Positions 16,190 to 24,341 of a DNA stretch of 64,000 nucleotides are shown here, one piece after another. Every line of letters starts with the position of its first letter. Position 1 is the stretch's first letter. A program made the position numbers and the translations under genes. The stretch spans positions 19,415 through 83,414 of the forward strand of contig NZ_LQOX01000150.1 in NCBI RefSeq assembly GCF_002102175.1, in the 5' to 3' direction. This DNA is from Mycobacterium gastri. GTDB lineage: Bacteria > Actinomycetota > Actinomycetes > Mycobacteriales > Mycobacteriaceae. The notes under the pieces are model-generated. The model did no database searches and was not told the DNA's origin. It saw nothing but the letters and a program-made list of their open reading frames with translations.

Positions 16190-17476
16190 TCAGCGCCCGC
16201 CGCTGCCATCAGTCAAACGGACAGACCGGACGACCGGCCGCTTGGGCGACATGTCGGCTCCGGTCGCGCGGTATCCGGCCTTGACATCGTCATCGCACTC
16301 TTCGGCGCTGATGTAGGCGATCTTCTGCGGCTGCCCCTTCCAGCAGCCATTCAAATTGCCATTACTCATGTCGGTGGTAATGCCGCGTGCCGCAGTGGAT
16401 TTCCCCGAAGCAGGCCGACCGGCGAACAGAGTGAGCACACCGCGCTGGATGCGGCCGAAACCATCGTGCTCCCAAATCCATTGGGCGGGACGGTCTTCGA
16501 TCTCGGTGAGAGGAACCAGGGTAACGACACGGGTGAAGGGGTCGCCCTCACTGTCCCCACCGATCTTCGTCTCCTGGACGTCGACCGGCGGCAGGTGTTC
16601 GTGGCCGCCGAGTTCGGCGTGTACCGCCTCGTCGGTCTTGGCTGCGGTGCGCGTCCGCCCGTAGTCCCACGCCCCGGCGACTTCGTGCCGCTGAGGTTCG
16701 CGACGCGGTTCGGTGCCGCGCACCAGCTCGCCGAACCGCTGCGCCAGCGTTGTGTACGCGGCGCGATAGTCAGCCTTGGCAATGCAGCCGCAACGGTGCG
16801 CGCAGTTGAGCCGCACCATCTGGTTGACCAGCCAAGGGTGCCGTCCCGCACCAGGTTTCGGCGCGTCGCTGGCCCAGGCCTCGACCATCCTGGCGACGTA
16901 GGCACAGGTCTGCTCGGCCCAGGTCCACTCTGATGGCGGCGAGATCTCCTCAGCGTGGTTATCGCGGTCGCCGGGCTCCTCGATGACGCCGACCTCGGTG
17001 AGGCGCTCGTCGATCTCGGCCATGGCCAGCGGTGCCCCACTGTCGGCGTAGCCGGTAACCGGCAGCGCCCCTTGCCCGTTGACGCTCTTGTTGTTTCGCG
17101 TGCCGGGCACCCGCATCATGCGGGCCAGGTCGAACACGTTGTCGGTCTCAGCCTTCCGCGCCCCCGCGACGGCGGTCACCAGACGGCCCCAGCGCCGCAC
17201 CAGCGCCCGCGCGACGCGAATGTCACCGTCGACGATCTGCCCGTCGGCGACCGGCCAGTAGGGATGCAACCCGTGGCCGCTGTCCACGATGGCCGACGGC
17301 CGGGTGCCCAGGATCGCCGACAGGTCGTCGACGACGGCGTGGGCGACCTCGATGGTGGCGCATTTGCCCGGTGCCACGTCCAGGTCGGCGAGCAGCGGGT
17401 TGATGACGCTGCGGGGTGTCCCGGCGGTGGTGATCGCGGAGTGGATCGGGCACACCGACCCTTCGCTGATCCACAA
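16190..17476 (-). pseudogene. Truncated prim-pol / AAA helicase replication gene
   Basis: The 428-codon frame carries the middle of a primase-helicase of mobile elements. LLADLDVAPGKCATIEVA, SGHGLHPYWPV and RMMRVPGTRN are prim-pol domain motifs (about residues 25-135). AGRPASGKSTAARGI is a Walker A motif of a RepA/AAA-like helicase domain (near 375), and the frame stops soon after YISAEE. Complete proteins need an N-terminal part before LLADLDV and ~200 more residues after the P-loop. Both ends are fused to unrelated opposite-strand fragments (integrase at its 5' side, DUF4236 at its 3' side). Probably non-functional. Confidence 0.7.
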
Positions 17477-17606
17477 GGTGTACGCGCACAGCCAGGACGC
17501 GGCGCTGAAGGCTGCCGCTCAGAGTTTCGAACAAGTTGTGTCAACGTCGTGTCACCGAGCGCCCGATTCGAACACTTCGAACGGCATCGGCGCTGGTCAG
17601 AGTTGA
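17415..17606 (+). pseudogene. C-terminal fragment of a tyrosine integrase
   Basis: The last ~63 codons of a phage-type integrase: VVIAEWIGHTDPSLIHKVYAHSQD includes the G-H-T-D motif and the catalytic Tyr (codon at 17481-17483), followed by ALKAAAQSFEQVVSTSCHR. The rest of the gene has been replaced by the opposite-strand primase fragment. The stop codon at 17604-17606 touches the attachment core, as in intact elements where int lies next to attP. Confidence 0.8.
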
Positions 17607-17647
17607 GCCGATGACGGGAATCGAACCCGCGTATTCAGCTTGGGAAG
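17605..17647 (-). repeat. attachment site copy inside tRNA-Gly
   Basis: The 43-bp core identical to 14222-14264, here forming the 3' half of the complete tRNA. The identity stops at the anticodon loop on one side and at the acceptor end on the other, the usual pattern for tyrosine integrases that use tRNA genes. Confidence 0.85.
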
Positions 17648-17676
17648 CTGATGTTCTGCCATTGAACTACATCGGC
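17606..17676 (-). tRNA. tRNA-Gly (anticodon CCC)
   Basis: The 71-nt minus-strand sequence folds as a tRNA: acceptor GCCGATG with CATCGGC (7 bp), anticodon stem TCAGC/GCTGA enclosing the loop TTCCCAA (anticodon CCC), T-arm GCGGG-TTCGATT-CCCGT, discriminator T. It decodes GGG. The 3' half comes from the integrated element. The bases after the discriminator are CAA, not CCA, so the tail must be added after transcription. The old chromosomal end at 14220 does encode CCA. Confidence 0.92.
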
Positions 17677-17705
17677 GCGGTCGTTTCAGAAGGCTAGCAT
17701 CCGGG

Positions 17706-18425
17706 TCATTCCATCACCCCCAGGCAGTACAGGATCAAGAATCCGGCGAAAAACATCACCGCCATCCACGGTCGCTCCGCCGTCTCGTGCGCCTCGACCA
17801 GCAGCTCCTCGACGACCAGCCACAGCAGCGCGGCCGCCGCAAACGCCAGCACGAGCGTGCGGACGTTCCCACTCGCGCCGCCAAGAACCAGCGCACCCAG
17901 CACCGCTCCCACCGCGGTAACCAGGCTGACGCCACCGGTAGTGACCGCGGCCCGGACCCGATGCACTCCGGAGCCGGCCAAACGCAGCGCCACCGTCAGC
18001 CCCAGGAATAGCACCTCGACCGTCAGCGCGATCGCAATGATGACCGCGGTGCGCTTCGACAGGGTCGCGCCGGTTGCGACGAGCAACCCGTCGATGAAGA
18101 GGTCGACGGCCACCACGGCCAGAAACGCCACAGGCAAGGCATCGCCGGAATCCTCGTTGTCACCCGAATCCTCCTCGTCGCCGAAATGCCGAAGCGCGAC
18201 CAGAACCGCGACGCCGGCGCTAAAGCCCACGACGATCAGCCAAAGTGAACCCCGGGCGCGCAGGTCCGGCAGCACCTCACCGGCCACTGCTGCCATGACC
18301 ACCCCCGCGGCGAAATGTTGTACGCCACTGACGAGTGCGGGCGACGGGCTCCGCACCACCGCGACCACGCCGCCGATGATCCCGGCGACAACGGGGAAGG
18401 CGACCAACGATGCGGCCGTCGTCAC
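17706..18425 (-). CDS. ZIP-family-like metal permease / integral membrane protein
   Basis: A 239-residue protein with about seven or eight hydrophobic spans. HFAAGVVMAAVAGEVLPD near residues 37-54 and AVVAVDLFIDGLLV further on are ZIP-transporter-like motifs with His/Glu/Asp inside membrane segments. A short acidic loop (DEEDSGDNEDSGD) separates the halves, where ZIP proteins carry a variable metal-binding loop. Likely a divalent-metal transporter, although the motifs are weaker than in classical ZIPs. It occupies the place of Rv0318c. It diverges from the truncated pcp gene. Confidence 0.72.
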   Translation of the reverse strand: MTTAASLVAFPVVAGIIGGVVAVVRSPSPALVSGVQHFAAGVVMAAVAGEVLPDLRARGSLWLIVVGFSAGVAVLVALRHFGDEEDSGDNEDSGDALPVAFLAVVAVDLFIDGLLVATGATLSKRTAVIIAIALTVEVLFLGLTVALRLAGSGVHRVRAAVTTGGVSLVTAVGAVLGALVLGGASGNVRTLVLAFAAAALLWLVVEELLVEAHETAERPWMAVMFFAGFLILYCLGVME

Positions 18426-18503
18426 GATGCTGATGCCAACCTCCCGGGTTCGGTCGAAAAGGTGTCATCGCGTAAGCGCGCAAACCGCAGATCAAGGAGC
18501 ATC

Positions 18504-18731
18504 ATGTCGCAGGTTCTGGTCACCGGATTCGGAGCGTACGGCAACACGCCCGCCAACCCGGCGCAGCACACGGCCGAGGCGCTGGACGGTCGTGTCATCG
18601 CCGGCGCCGCGGTGACCGCCCGCATCGTGCCGAATGTGTTCTTCGAATCGATCACCGCGACGCAACAGGCCATCGCCGATATTCGGCCGGAGGTGGTAAT
18701 CAGCAACTCCTTTGCCGGCGCGGTTCGATAA
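18504..18731 (+). pseudogene. pcp: Truncated pyrrolidone-carboxylate peptidase
   Basis: Starts well: AAGGAGC precedes the ATG at 18504, and the first ~67 residues (VLVTGFGAYGNTPANPAQ, IVPNVFFESITATQQAIADIRPEVVI) match the N-terminus of Pcp, which removes pyroglutamate from peptide N-termini. After VVI the sequence turns to SNSFAGAVR and stops, whereas Pcp normally continues with a Gly-rich segment to ~220 residues. The catalytic Glu, Cys and His are therefore all missing. The gene is dead, with the 3' two thirds deleted. Only 66 bp separate the stop from the next gene. Confidence 0.85.
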
Positions 18732-18797
18732 ACCGCTGGTTTACGCGAAGAATAATTTCCTATGTAGGGGATGTTTATTGTTTCGTGATCTCGTAGA

Positions 18798-19463
18798 GTG
18801 CGTCAGGTGGGAAGGCACTCATTGTCCCGGGAACGGCGAAGGTCGCCAGCAGTCCTGGCCGCTGTCCTGGCCCCAGCTGCTGTTTTCTTCGCGGTGGCCG
18901 GAGATGTCGGTCCCCGGGGCGCGCGTGTTGTCGACCAGGGTGACGGACCGTGTTGCCTGGAGATAGTGGCGGCCACCGCGCCGGCTGTGGTGTCGAGAAT
19001 GCCTGGTAGCGAGGCGGGCATCGGTTTGGGAGGCGGCCAGTTCGCTGCGGCATCCAGATGGCGGGTCGACACCCGGTCCCGGGCCCTGCCGTCAGGGGTT
19101 GCGCCAGAGCAGGGCCTTCAGGTCAAGACGATCCTGGTGGCTCGCAGCATCAGCGCGCTGTTCCCTGAGATCCACGAAATCGGCGGCGTTCGAGCGGACG
19201 CGTTGCGGTGGCATCCCAATGGTCTGGCGCTTGACGTGATGATTCCCGATCCGGGCAGCGCCGACGGTATCGCGCTGGGTAATCAGATCGTCGGCTACGT
19301 ATTGCTGAACGCAAGCCGATTCGGCATACAGGACGTGATTTGGCGGGGCGTTTATTACACGCCCGAAGGCGCACGGTCGACCGGTGCCGACCATTATGAC
19401 CACGTCCACATCACCACCACCGGCGGCGGCTACCCGACCGGCGAGGAAATCTACCTGCGCTGA
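18798..19463 (+). CDS. Exported protein with ARB_07466-like C-terminal domain (Rv0320-like)
   Basis: A 221-residue protein with an N-terminal signal (RERRRSPAVLAAVLAPAAVFFAVAG, with a basic stretch before the hydrophobic core). The C-terminal ~120 residues, from GLQVKTILVARSISALFPEI to DHVHITTTGGGYP, contain WHPNGLALDVMIP and HYDHVHIT. This His/Asp pattern resembles D-Ala-D-Ala carboxypeptidase/lysostaphin-like peptidoglycan-binding folds and is seen in many mycobacterial exported proteins, often beside resuscitation-type domains. The activity is unproven. Start GTG 18798 was chosen as the first codon before the signal peptide. Confidence 0.78.
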   Translation: MRQVGRHSLSRERRRSPAVLAAVLAPAAVFFAVAGDVGPRGARVVDQGDGPCCLEIVAATAPAVVSRMPGSEAGIGLGGGQFAAASRWRVDTRSRALPSGVAPEQGLQVKTILVARSISALFPEIHEIGGVRADALRWHPNGLALDVMIPDPGSADGIALGNQIVGYVLLNASRFGIQDVIWRGVYYTPEGARSTGADHYDHVHITTTGGGYPTGEEIYLR

Positions 19464-19509
19464 GCTCGGCGCCAGCCGCTGCGCACCCACCGGCAGCTAC
19501 GCTCGTCGG

Positions 19510-20082
19510 GTGCTGCTCTCTGACCGTGACCTCAGAGCCGAAATCTCCGCCGGGCGATTGGGCATCGACCCGTTCGACGACAGCCTGGTGCAGCCGTCCA
19601 GCGTCGACGTCCGGCTCGACTGCCTGTTTCGGGTCTTCAACAACACTCGCTACACCCACATTGACCCCGCCAAGCAACAGGACGAGCTGACCAGCCTGGT
19701 GGAGCCGGCCAACGGAGATCCGTTCGTCCTGCACCCGGGCGAGTTTGTGCTGGCCTCGACGTTGGAGCTGTTCACGCTGCCCGACGATCTCGCCGGACGC
19801 CTGGAAGGCAAGTCGTCGCTGGGCCGGCTGGGATTGCTCACCCACTCCACCGCCGGTTTCATCGATCCCGGCTTCAGTGGCCACATCACGCTGGAGCTGT
19901 CCAACGTCGCCAACCTGCCGATAGCGCTATGGCCGGGAATGAAAATCGGCCAATTGTGCATTCTGCGTTTGACCAGCCCGTCTGAGCACCCGTACGGGAG
20001 CAGCGGCGTCGGATCCAAGTATCAGGGTCAGCGCGGCCCGACGCCGTCGCGTTCCTACGTGAACTTCATACGTTCTACATAG
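19510..20082 (+). CDS. dcd: dCTP deaminase / dUTPase (bifunctional)
   Basis: A 190-residue enzyme that converts dCTP to dUMP, supplying thymidylate synthesis. Diagnostic segments are LLSDRDLRAEISAGR at the start, QPSSVDVRLDCLFRVFNN, the trimer active-site GRLEGKSSLGRLGLLTHSTAGFIDPGF region (about 104-130) and ALWPGMKIGQLCILRL. The full family length is present. The start GTG 19510 gives the normal N-terminus. The actinobacterial form is bifunctional, combining deaminase and diphosphatase activity. A hairpin with a T-tract follows the stop. Confidence 0.95.
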   Translation: MLLSDRDLRAEISAGRLGIDPFDDSLVQPSSVDVRLDCLFRVFNNTRYTHIDPAKQQDELTSLVEPANGDPFVLHPGEFVLASTLELFTLPDDLAGRLEGKSSLGRLGLLTHSTAGFIDPGFSGHITLELSNVANLPIALWPGMKIGQLCILRLTSPSEHPYGSSGVGSKYQGQRGPTPSRSYVNFIRST

Positions 20083-20096
20083 CCTCGGGCCGGCTC

Positions 20097-20126
20097 CCGA
20101 CATTGTTTGTCGGACTAATATTTTTT
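20097..20126 (+). terminator. Intrinsic terminator after dcd
   Basis: Stem CCGACA / TGTCGG with a 5-nt loop, followed after eight bases by six T residues. This is one of the few classical rho-independent terminators visible in the window. Confidence 0.6.
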
Positions 20127-20177
20127 GGGCGTGTTCTGCTCCAGTCCACGGCCGGTCGCAAAACCTTGGTAACGGTT

Positions 20178-20496
20178 TTGGACGTTGTACTCGGCATTTC
20201 GATGGCACCGGCCGCGACTCGGATGGCATTGGTCGAAGGCCAAGATGGAGCCCGGTTCCGCGCAAGCCGGTCCGGCAACCTCCTCCGGTCCTGGGGCGGC
20301 ACCCAGCCCCAGGCACAACCCCGGTGGTGGTGGCGGCGGTGCCCCCGGTCGAGGCGGGCTGTTCGGCGGCGGTCCAGGCGGTAAGGGCCCGGTCCAGGCG
20401 GTAAAGGTCCGCTCGGTGGTAAGGGTCCCTTCGGGGGCGGTGGTCCACGGCGGCTTCGGCGGCGGCCGCGGACCCAGGCAGCAAACTTCGAATTAG
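20178..20496 (+). pseudogene. Degenerate DUF7159-type gene remnant
   Basis: It begins TTG-GAC-GTT-GTA and reads DVVLGISMAPAATRMALVEGQDGA, clearly the same N-terminus as the two intact DUF7159-type genes of the window. About 30 codons on, the frame is lost. A shifted frame then reads a Gly/Pro-rich tail (PGGGGGGAPGRGGLFGGGPGG) like the Gly-rich end of the neighbouring gene, so roughly 400 codons of the domain and membrane span are deleted. It lies only ~170 bp upstream of the intact paralog, consistent with a tandem duplication that decayed. Confidence 0.75.
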
Positions 20497-20664
20497 CGAA
20501 CGCAGGGTTACTGGCATAACGGCGCTATGAGGAATGGCTAACGCAGCAAATCAACCCCGAGAGTGATTGCGAAACGCGAGTAAGATAGTCATACCGGTTG
20601 GGGACCCGGGACATTGTTCGCGGTCAGGTATCCGCGGCGACGCAAAAGACAATATGGGGGAGCT

Positions 20665-22086
20665 TTGGACACCGTACTTGGTGTGTCGATGGCGCCAACC
20701 GCAGTTCGGATGGTACTGGTCGAAGGCGAAAACGGCGACGGCGCACTAGTTGACCAGGACCAGTTCGACGTCTCCGGTGACGGGGACGCGGCGAATCTCA
20801 GCGCGGCCCAGCAGGTGGTCTCAGCAATCCTGGGCACCAGGGAAGGTGCCTCGGAGGGTGGCTACCAGCTGACCTCGACCGGTGTGACTTGGCGGGATCC
20901 GGCCCAGGCCGCTGCGCTGCGCGAAGCGCTGGCCAACCAAAAGATCGAGAAGGTCGTGCTGGTCTCGGCATTCTTGGCGGCGGCCGCCCTGGCCCAAGCG
21001 GTCGGCAACGAGACCAACTATGCCCATACGGCGCTGCTGTTCATCGAGCCCGAGACTGCGACTCTCGCGGTGGTCGACAGCGCAGATGGCTCGATCGCCG
21101 ACATCCAGCGACAGCTGCTGTCCGACGACGACGACGCCGCGGTGGCCCAGTTGACCGAGATGGTCGCGAGCGCCGAAAATCTGGAGACACATCCGGATGC
21201 CATATTCGTCGTCGGCTCCGGTATCGACATCCCGATGATCAAGCCGGCGCTCGAGACCGCGACCGCGCTTCCGGTGACCGCGGCCGAGGAACCCGATACG
21301 GCGTTGGCCCGAGGCGCGGCGCTGGCCTCAGCGAATACGCCCCTGTTTGTGTCGACGACGGCAGCGCTGGCCTACGCACAGGATCCCGGCACCGGCGCGC
21401 TAGACCCATACCGGCTCGATGCCGCCTACTTCAACGACGTCTCCGACAGCGTGGAAACCGGCGAGGGGCCATTGGCTTACAGCGCCGTCCCCGACACTGC
21501 AGTCCCCGATGATCAGCCCGAGGGCAAGCCGTTCCCGCTGCTCGCCAGCATCGTGACATCGATCTTCGTCATCGGCGTTGCGGCCCTTGCGCTTTCGTTG
21601 GCCGTCAGCATCCGTTCCTCAACCGAGGTAAAGCCCGATCCCGGCCACAACATCGTGACACCGTCGGCTCCGGCACCGGCAGCTAACGCTCCTGCGCCGA
21701 CACCACAAGCACCGGCCGCCGCACCTACTCCGCAGGCTCCGGCGCCGGCCCCACAGGAACCCGCGCCGGCTCCCCAGGAACCCGCGCCTGCTCCCCAGGC
21801 TCCCGCACCGGCTCCGGCTCCCCGGGCCCCGGTTCCGGTTCCGGTTCCAGTGGCTCCCGCCCCCGCGCCGGCGCCGGTACCGGCCGCTCCCGCCCCGGCG
21901 CCGGTGCCTATTCCGGTGCCCATCCAGATACCGGTTCCCATTTTTGGTCCGCCCGGCGGCGGCTTCCCGGGTGGTGGCGGTCACGGTGATGACCGCGGTG
22001 GCGGGCACGGCGGCGGGCACGGTGGCGGACACGGTGGCGGTCACGGTCGCGGCGGGTTCAACATCCCGTTTGTTCCCGGCTTCTGA
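20665..22086 (+). CDS. DUF7159-type membrane protein with Pro/Ala and Gly/His-rich tail
   Basis: A 473-residue paralog of the gene at 7049. The start TTG 20665 is set by a GGGGGA ribosome site five bases upstream and by alignment with MDIVLGVS of the paralog. The domain (1 to ~285) carries LDTVLGVSMAPTAVRMVLVE, GGYQLTSTGVTW and DTALARGAALASAN. A membrane span is at about 292-316. A Pro/Ala tail with repeated PAPQEPAPAP-like units leads to VPIPVPIQIPVPIFGP and finally a Gly/His-rich end (GGGHGGGHGGGHG). The His-rich end could bind metal. Function unknown. It precedes udgA by 76 bp. Confidence 0.78.
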   Translation: MDTVLGVSMAPTAVRMVLVEGENGDGALVDQDQFDVSGDGDAANLSAAQQVVSAILGTREGASEGGYQLTSTGVTWRDPAQAAALREALANQKIEKVVLVSAFLAAAALAQAVGNETNYAHTALLFIEPETATLAVVDSADGSIADIQRQLLSDDDDAAVAQLTEMVASAENLETHPDAIFVVGSGIDIPMIKPALETATALPVTAAEEPDTALARGAALASANTPLFVSTTAALAYAQDPGTGALDPYRLDAAYFNDVSDSVETGEGPLAYSAVPDTAVPDDQPEGKPFPLLASIVTSIFVIGVAALALSLAVSIRSSTEVKPDPGHNIVTPSAPAPAANAPAPTPQAPAAAPTPQAPAPAPQEPAPAPQEPAPAPQAPAPAPAPRAPVPVPVPVAPAPAPAPVPAAPAPAPVPIPVPIQIPVPIFGPPGGGFPGGGGHGDDRGGGHGGGHGGGHGGGHGRGGFNIPFVPGF

Positions 22087-22162
22087 TTTCGCCGGGTAGC
22101 CGTCATCTGTCGTTCAGCGCCACGATGTGGTCCGCTCATCGCCGGCACCTACACACGGTGGT

Positions 22163-23512
22163 GTGAGATGCACCGTCTTCGGCACCGGCTATCTGGGCGC
22201 CACCCACGCTGCCGGACTGGCGGAACTGGGGCACCAAGTCGTCGGGATCGATATCGATCCGGGCAAGGTCGCCAAACTGGCCGGCGGCGATATTCCGTTC
22301 TACGAGCCCGGTTTACGAAAGATGTTGACCGACAACCTGGCTGCTGGCCGGCTGCAGTTCACCACCGACTACGACCTGGCCGCCGAGTTCGCCGACGTCC
22401 ATTTCCTCGGCGTCGGCACCCCGCAGAAGAGAGGCGAATACGGTGCGGACCTGCGTCATGTCCACGCGGTCATCGACGCGCTGGTACCGCGTCTGAGCAG
22501 GGCGTCGGTCCTGATCGGCAAGTCGACGGTCCCGGTGGGGACCGCGGCCGAACTGGGCCGTCGGGCCGCTGCGCTGGCGCCCCGGAATGTGACTGTCGAA
22601 ATCGCTTGGAACCCCGAGTTCCTGCGCGAGGGCTTCGCCGTCCACGACACGCTGAACCCGGATCGCATTGTGCTTGGCGTACAGGATGGTTCGACGCGTG
22701 CCGAGGCAGCGGTTCGTGAGCTGTATGGCCCGCTGCTGCAGGCCGGCGTGCCGTTTCTGGTGACCGACCTGCAGACCGCCGAGCTGGTCAAGGTATCCGC
22801 GAACGCCTTTCTGGCGACCAAGATCTCGTTCATCAACGCGATTTCGGAAGTGTGCGAAGCCGCCGGCGCCGACGTCAGCCTGTTGGCCGACGCGCTCGGG
22901 TACGACCCGCGCATCGGACGCCAATGCCTCAGCGCCGGTTTGGGTTTCGGTGGCGGATGTCTGCCCAAGGATATCCGCGCGTTCATGGCCCGCGCCGGCG
23001 AACTCGGTGCCAACCAGGCGCTGACCTTCCTGCGCGAAGTGGACAGCATCAACATGCGCCGGCGCACTCGCATGGTGGAGCTGGCCACAATAGCGTGCGG
23101 TGGTTCGCTGTTGGGTGCCAACATCGCCGTACTCGGCGCGGCGTTCAAGCCCGAATCCGACGACGTGCGCGACTCGCCGGCACTCAACGTCGCGGGCCAG
23201 CTGCAACTCAACGGCGCCGCGGTCAACGTGTACGACCCCAAGGCCCTCGACAATGCGCATCGGTTGTTTCCGACCCTGAACTACGCGGTTTCGGTTGCGG
23301 AAGCATGCGAGCGGGCGGACGCCGTGCTGGTGCTCACCGAATGGCGCGAGTTCGTCGACCTCGACCCCGACGACCTGGCCGACCGGGTGCGGGCCCGCGT
23401 CATCGTCGACGGCCGCAACTGCCTCGACGTCGCCCGCTGGGAGCGCTCGGGCTGGCGGGTGTTCCGCCTCGGTGCCCCGTTGCCGATGGGTGACACTCAA
23501 AACGGGGCTTGA
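22163..23512 (+). CDS. udgA: UDP-glucose/GDP-mannose-type 6-dehydrogenase
   Basis: A 449-residue NAD-dependent sugar-nucleotide dehydrogenase. The Rossmann start CTVFGTGYLGATHAAG, the ELVKVSANAFLATKISFINAI central helix and the catalytic Cys266 in GFGGGCLPKD are all present, as is the C-terminal UDP-binding half (AFKPESDDVRDSP). It oxidises UDP-glucose to UDP-glucuronate (or a related sugar) in two steps, for cell-envelope polysaccharide. Start GTG 22163 directly precedes the Rossmann strand. The M. tuberculosis counterpart is Rv0322. A 7-bp hairpin follows the stop. Confidence 0.93.
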   Translation: MRCTVFGTGYLGATHAAGLAELGHQVVGIDIDPGKVAKLAGGDIPFYEPGLRKMLTDNLAAGRLQFTTDYDLAAEFADVHFLGVGTPQKRGEYGADLRHVHAVIDALVPRLSRASVLIGKSTVPVGTAAELGRRAAALAPRNVTVEIAWNPEFLREGFAVHDTLNPDRIVLGVQDGSTRAEAAVRELYGPLLQAGVPFLVTDLQTAELVKVSANAFLATKISFINAISEVCEAAGADVSLLADALGYDPRIGRQCLSAGLGFGGGCLPKDIRAFMARAGELGANQALTFLREVDSINMRRRTRMVELATIACGGSLLGANIAVLGAAFKPESDDVRDSPALNVAGQLQLNGAAVNVYDPKALDNAHRLFPTLNYAVSVAEACERADAVLVLTEWREFVDLDPDDLADRVRARVIVDGRNCLDVARWERSGWRVFRLGAPLPMGDTQNGA

Positions 23513-23537
23513 GCCAGATTGCCGGTTCCTCCCGGTG

Positions 23538-23555
23538 ACCGCCGTAGGCGGCGGT
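23538..23555 (+). terminator. Hairpin after udgA
   Basis: ACCGCCG and CGGCGGT pair perfectly around TAGG, 26 bp after the udgA stop. No T-tract follows, so it is a probable mycobacterial-type terminator. Confidence 0.45.
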
Positions 23556-23589
23556 GCGTGCGGATCAACCGCCGCCGCGTATTATGCAG

Positions 23590-23607
23590 TTCCAATGAAC
23601 GATGGAA
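23590..23607 (+). promoter_or_regulatory. Inverted repeat in front of the ArsR-rhodanese gene
   Basis: TTCCA-N8-TGGAA, about 35 bp before the ATG. A looser relative, CTCCA-N7-TTGGAA, occurs at about 28209-28226 upstream of the SQR-like gene. It may be the operator of the ArsR-type regulator. No binding evidence. Confidence 0.35.
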
Positions 23608-23640
23608 TATCAGTGCTCCACTGAGTCTTGGAGAAGCTGA

Positions 23641-24318
23641 ATGGCCGGACAGTCGAATCGCAAGGCGGCGCTGCTAGAGCAGATCGCTCGGGTAGGTAAG
23701 GCGCTGGGTAACGGCCGGCGATTGCAGATCCTCGACCTACTCGCCCAGGGTGAACGCACGGTCGAGGCGATCGCGACTGCGACGGGGATGAACCTGACTA
23801 CGGCATCCGCTAATCTGCAGGCACTCAAGAGCGGCGGCCTGGTCGAGGCTCGCCGCGACGGGACCCGCCAGTACTACCGGCTCGCCGGGGACGACGTGGC
23901 GAGGCTGTTCGCGTTGGTGCAAGTCGTCGCCGATGAGCATCTGGCTGACGTAGCAGTCGCGGCCGCGGCAGTGTTGGGCTCACCCGAGGATGCGATCACC
24001 CGCGAGGAGCTGCTGCGCCGGCAGAAGTCCGGCGAGGTAACGCTTGTTGACGTGCGACCGCATGAGGAATACCGGGCCGGCCATATCCCGGGCGCCATCA
24101 ATATCCCGGTAGCCGAACTGGCCGATCGGCTCGCCGAACTTCCGGCCGACTGCGACATCGTCGCCTACTGCCGTGGCGCCTATTGCGTCATGGCCCCCGA
24201 CGCAGTCCGTATTGCTCGCACCGCGGGCCGCGGGGTGATGCGGCTCGACGACGGAATGCTCGAATGGCGATTGGCCGGCCTGCCGGTGGATGAAGGCGCG
24301 GAAGTTCGAAGCCCGTAG
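23641..24318 (+). CDS. ArsR-family regulator fused to a rhodanese domain (Rv0324-like)
   Basis: A 225-residue fusion. Residues ~10-95 are a winged helix of the ArsR/SmtB type (ALGNGRRLQILDLLAQGERTVEAIA, then TTASANLQALKSGGLV as recognition helix and RRDGTRQYYRLA as wing). Residues ~120-218 are a rhodanese domain with VTLVDVRPHEEYRAGHIPGA and the active-site loop C177-R-G-A-Y-C. Rhodanese domains carry persulfide sulfur, so the protein may sense sulfide or thiol-bound sulfur. No metal-binding Cys pair is seen in the HTH domain. Neighbours with sulfur-related chemistry support this. It converges on the mddA-like gene. Confidence 0.88.
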   Translation: MAGQSNRKAALLEQIARVGKALGNGRRLQILDLLAQGERTVEAIATATGMNLTTASANLQALKSGGLVEARRDGTRQYYRLAGDDVARLFALVQVVADEHLADVAVAAAAVLGSPEDAITREELLRRQKSGEVTLVDVRPHEEYRAGHIPGAINIPVAELADRLAELPADCDIVAYCRGAYCVMAPDAVRIARTAGRGVMRLDDGMLEWRLAGLPVDEGAEVRSP

Positions 24319-24341
24319 CGCTGCCTCGGCATTCGTGCGGA

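Larger units (their letters stand above)
14222..17647. mobile_element. Decayed integrative element in tRNA-Gly(CCC)
   Basis: About 3.4 kb bounded by perfect 43-bp direct repeats derived from tRNA-Gly. Inside are a C-terminal tyrosine-integrase fragment next to the right boundary, a truncated primase-helicase on the opposite strand, a truncated DUF4236 gene, a PIN-toxin/antitoxin pair, and a small Cys/His-rich protein. This is the normal content of an actinobacterial phage-like or pSAM2-like integrative element after large deletions. It can no longer move on its own, because the integrase lacks its N-terminal and most of its catalytic domain. The toxin-antitoxin pair may be what keeps the remnant in place. 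Confidence 0.8.

Noticed and set aside
15989..16933. 314-codon frame as a complete DUF4236 protein
   Set aside because: Only the first ~65 codons match the family. The rest is antisense to the primase fragment.
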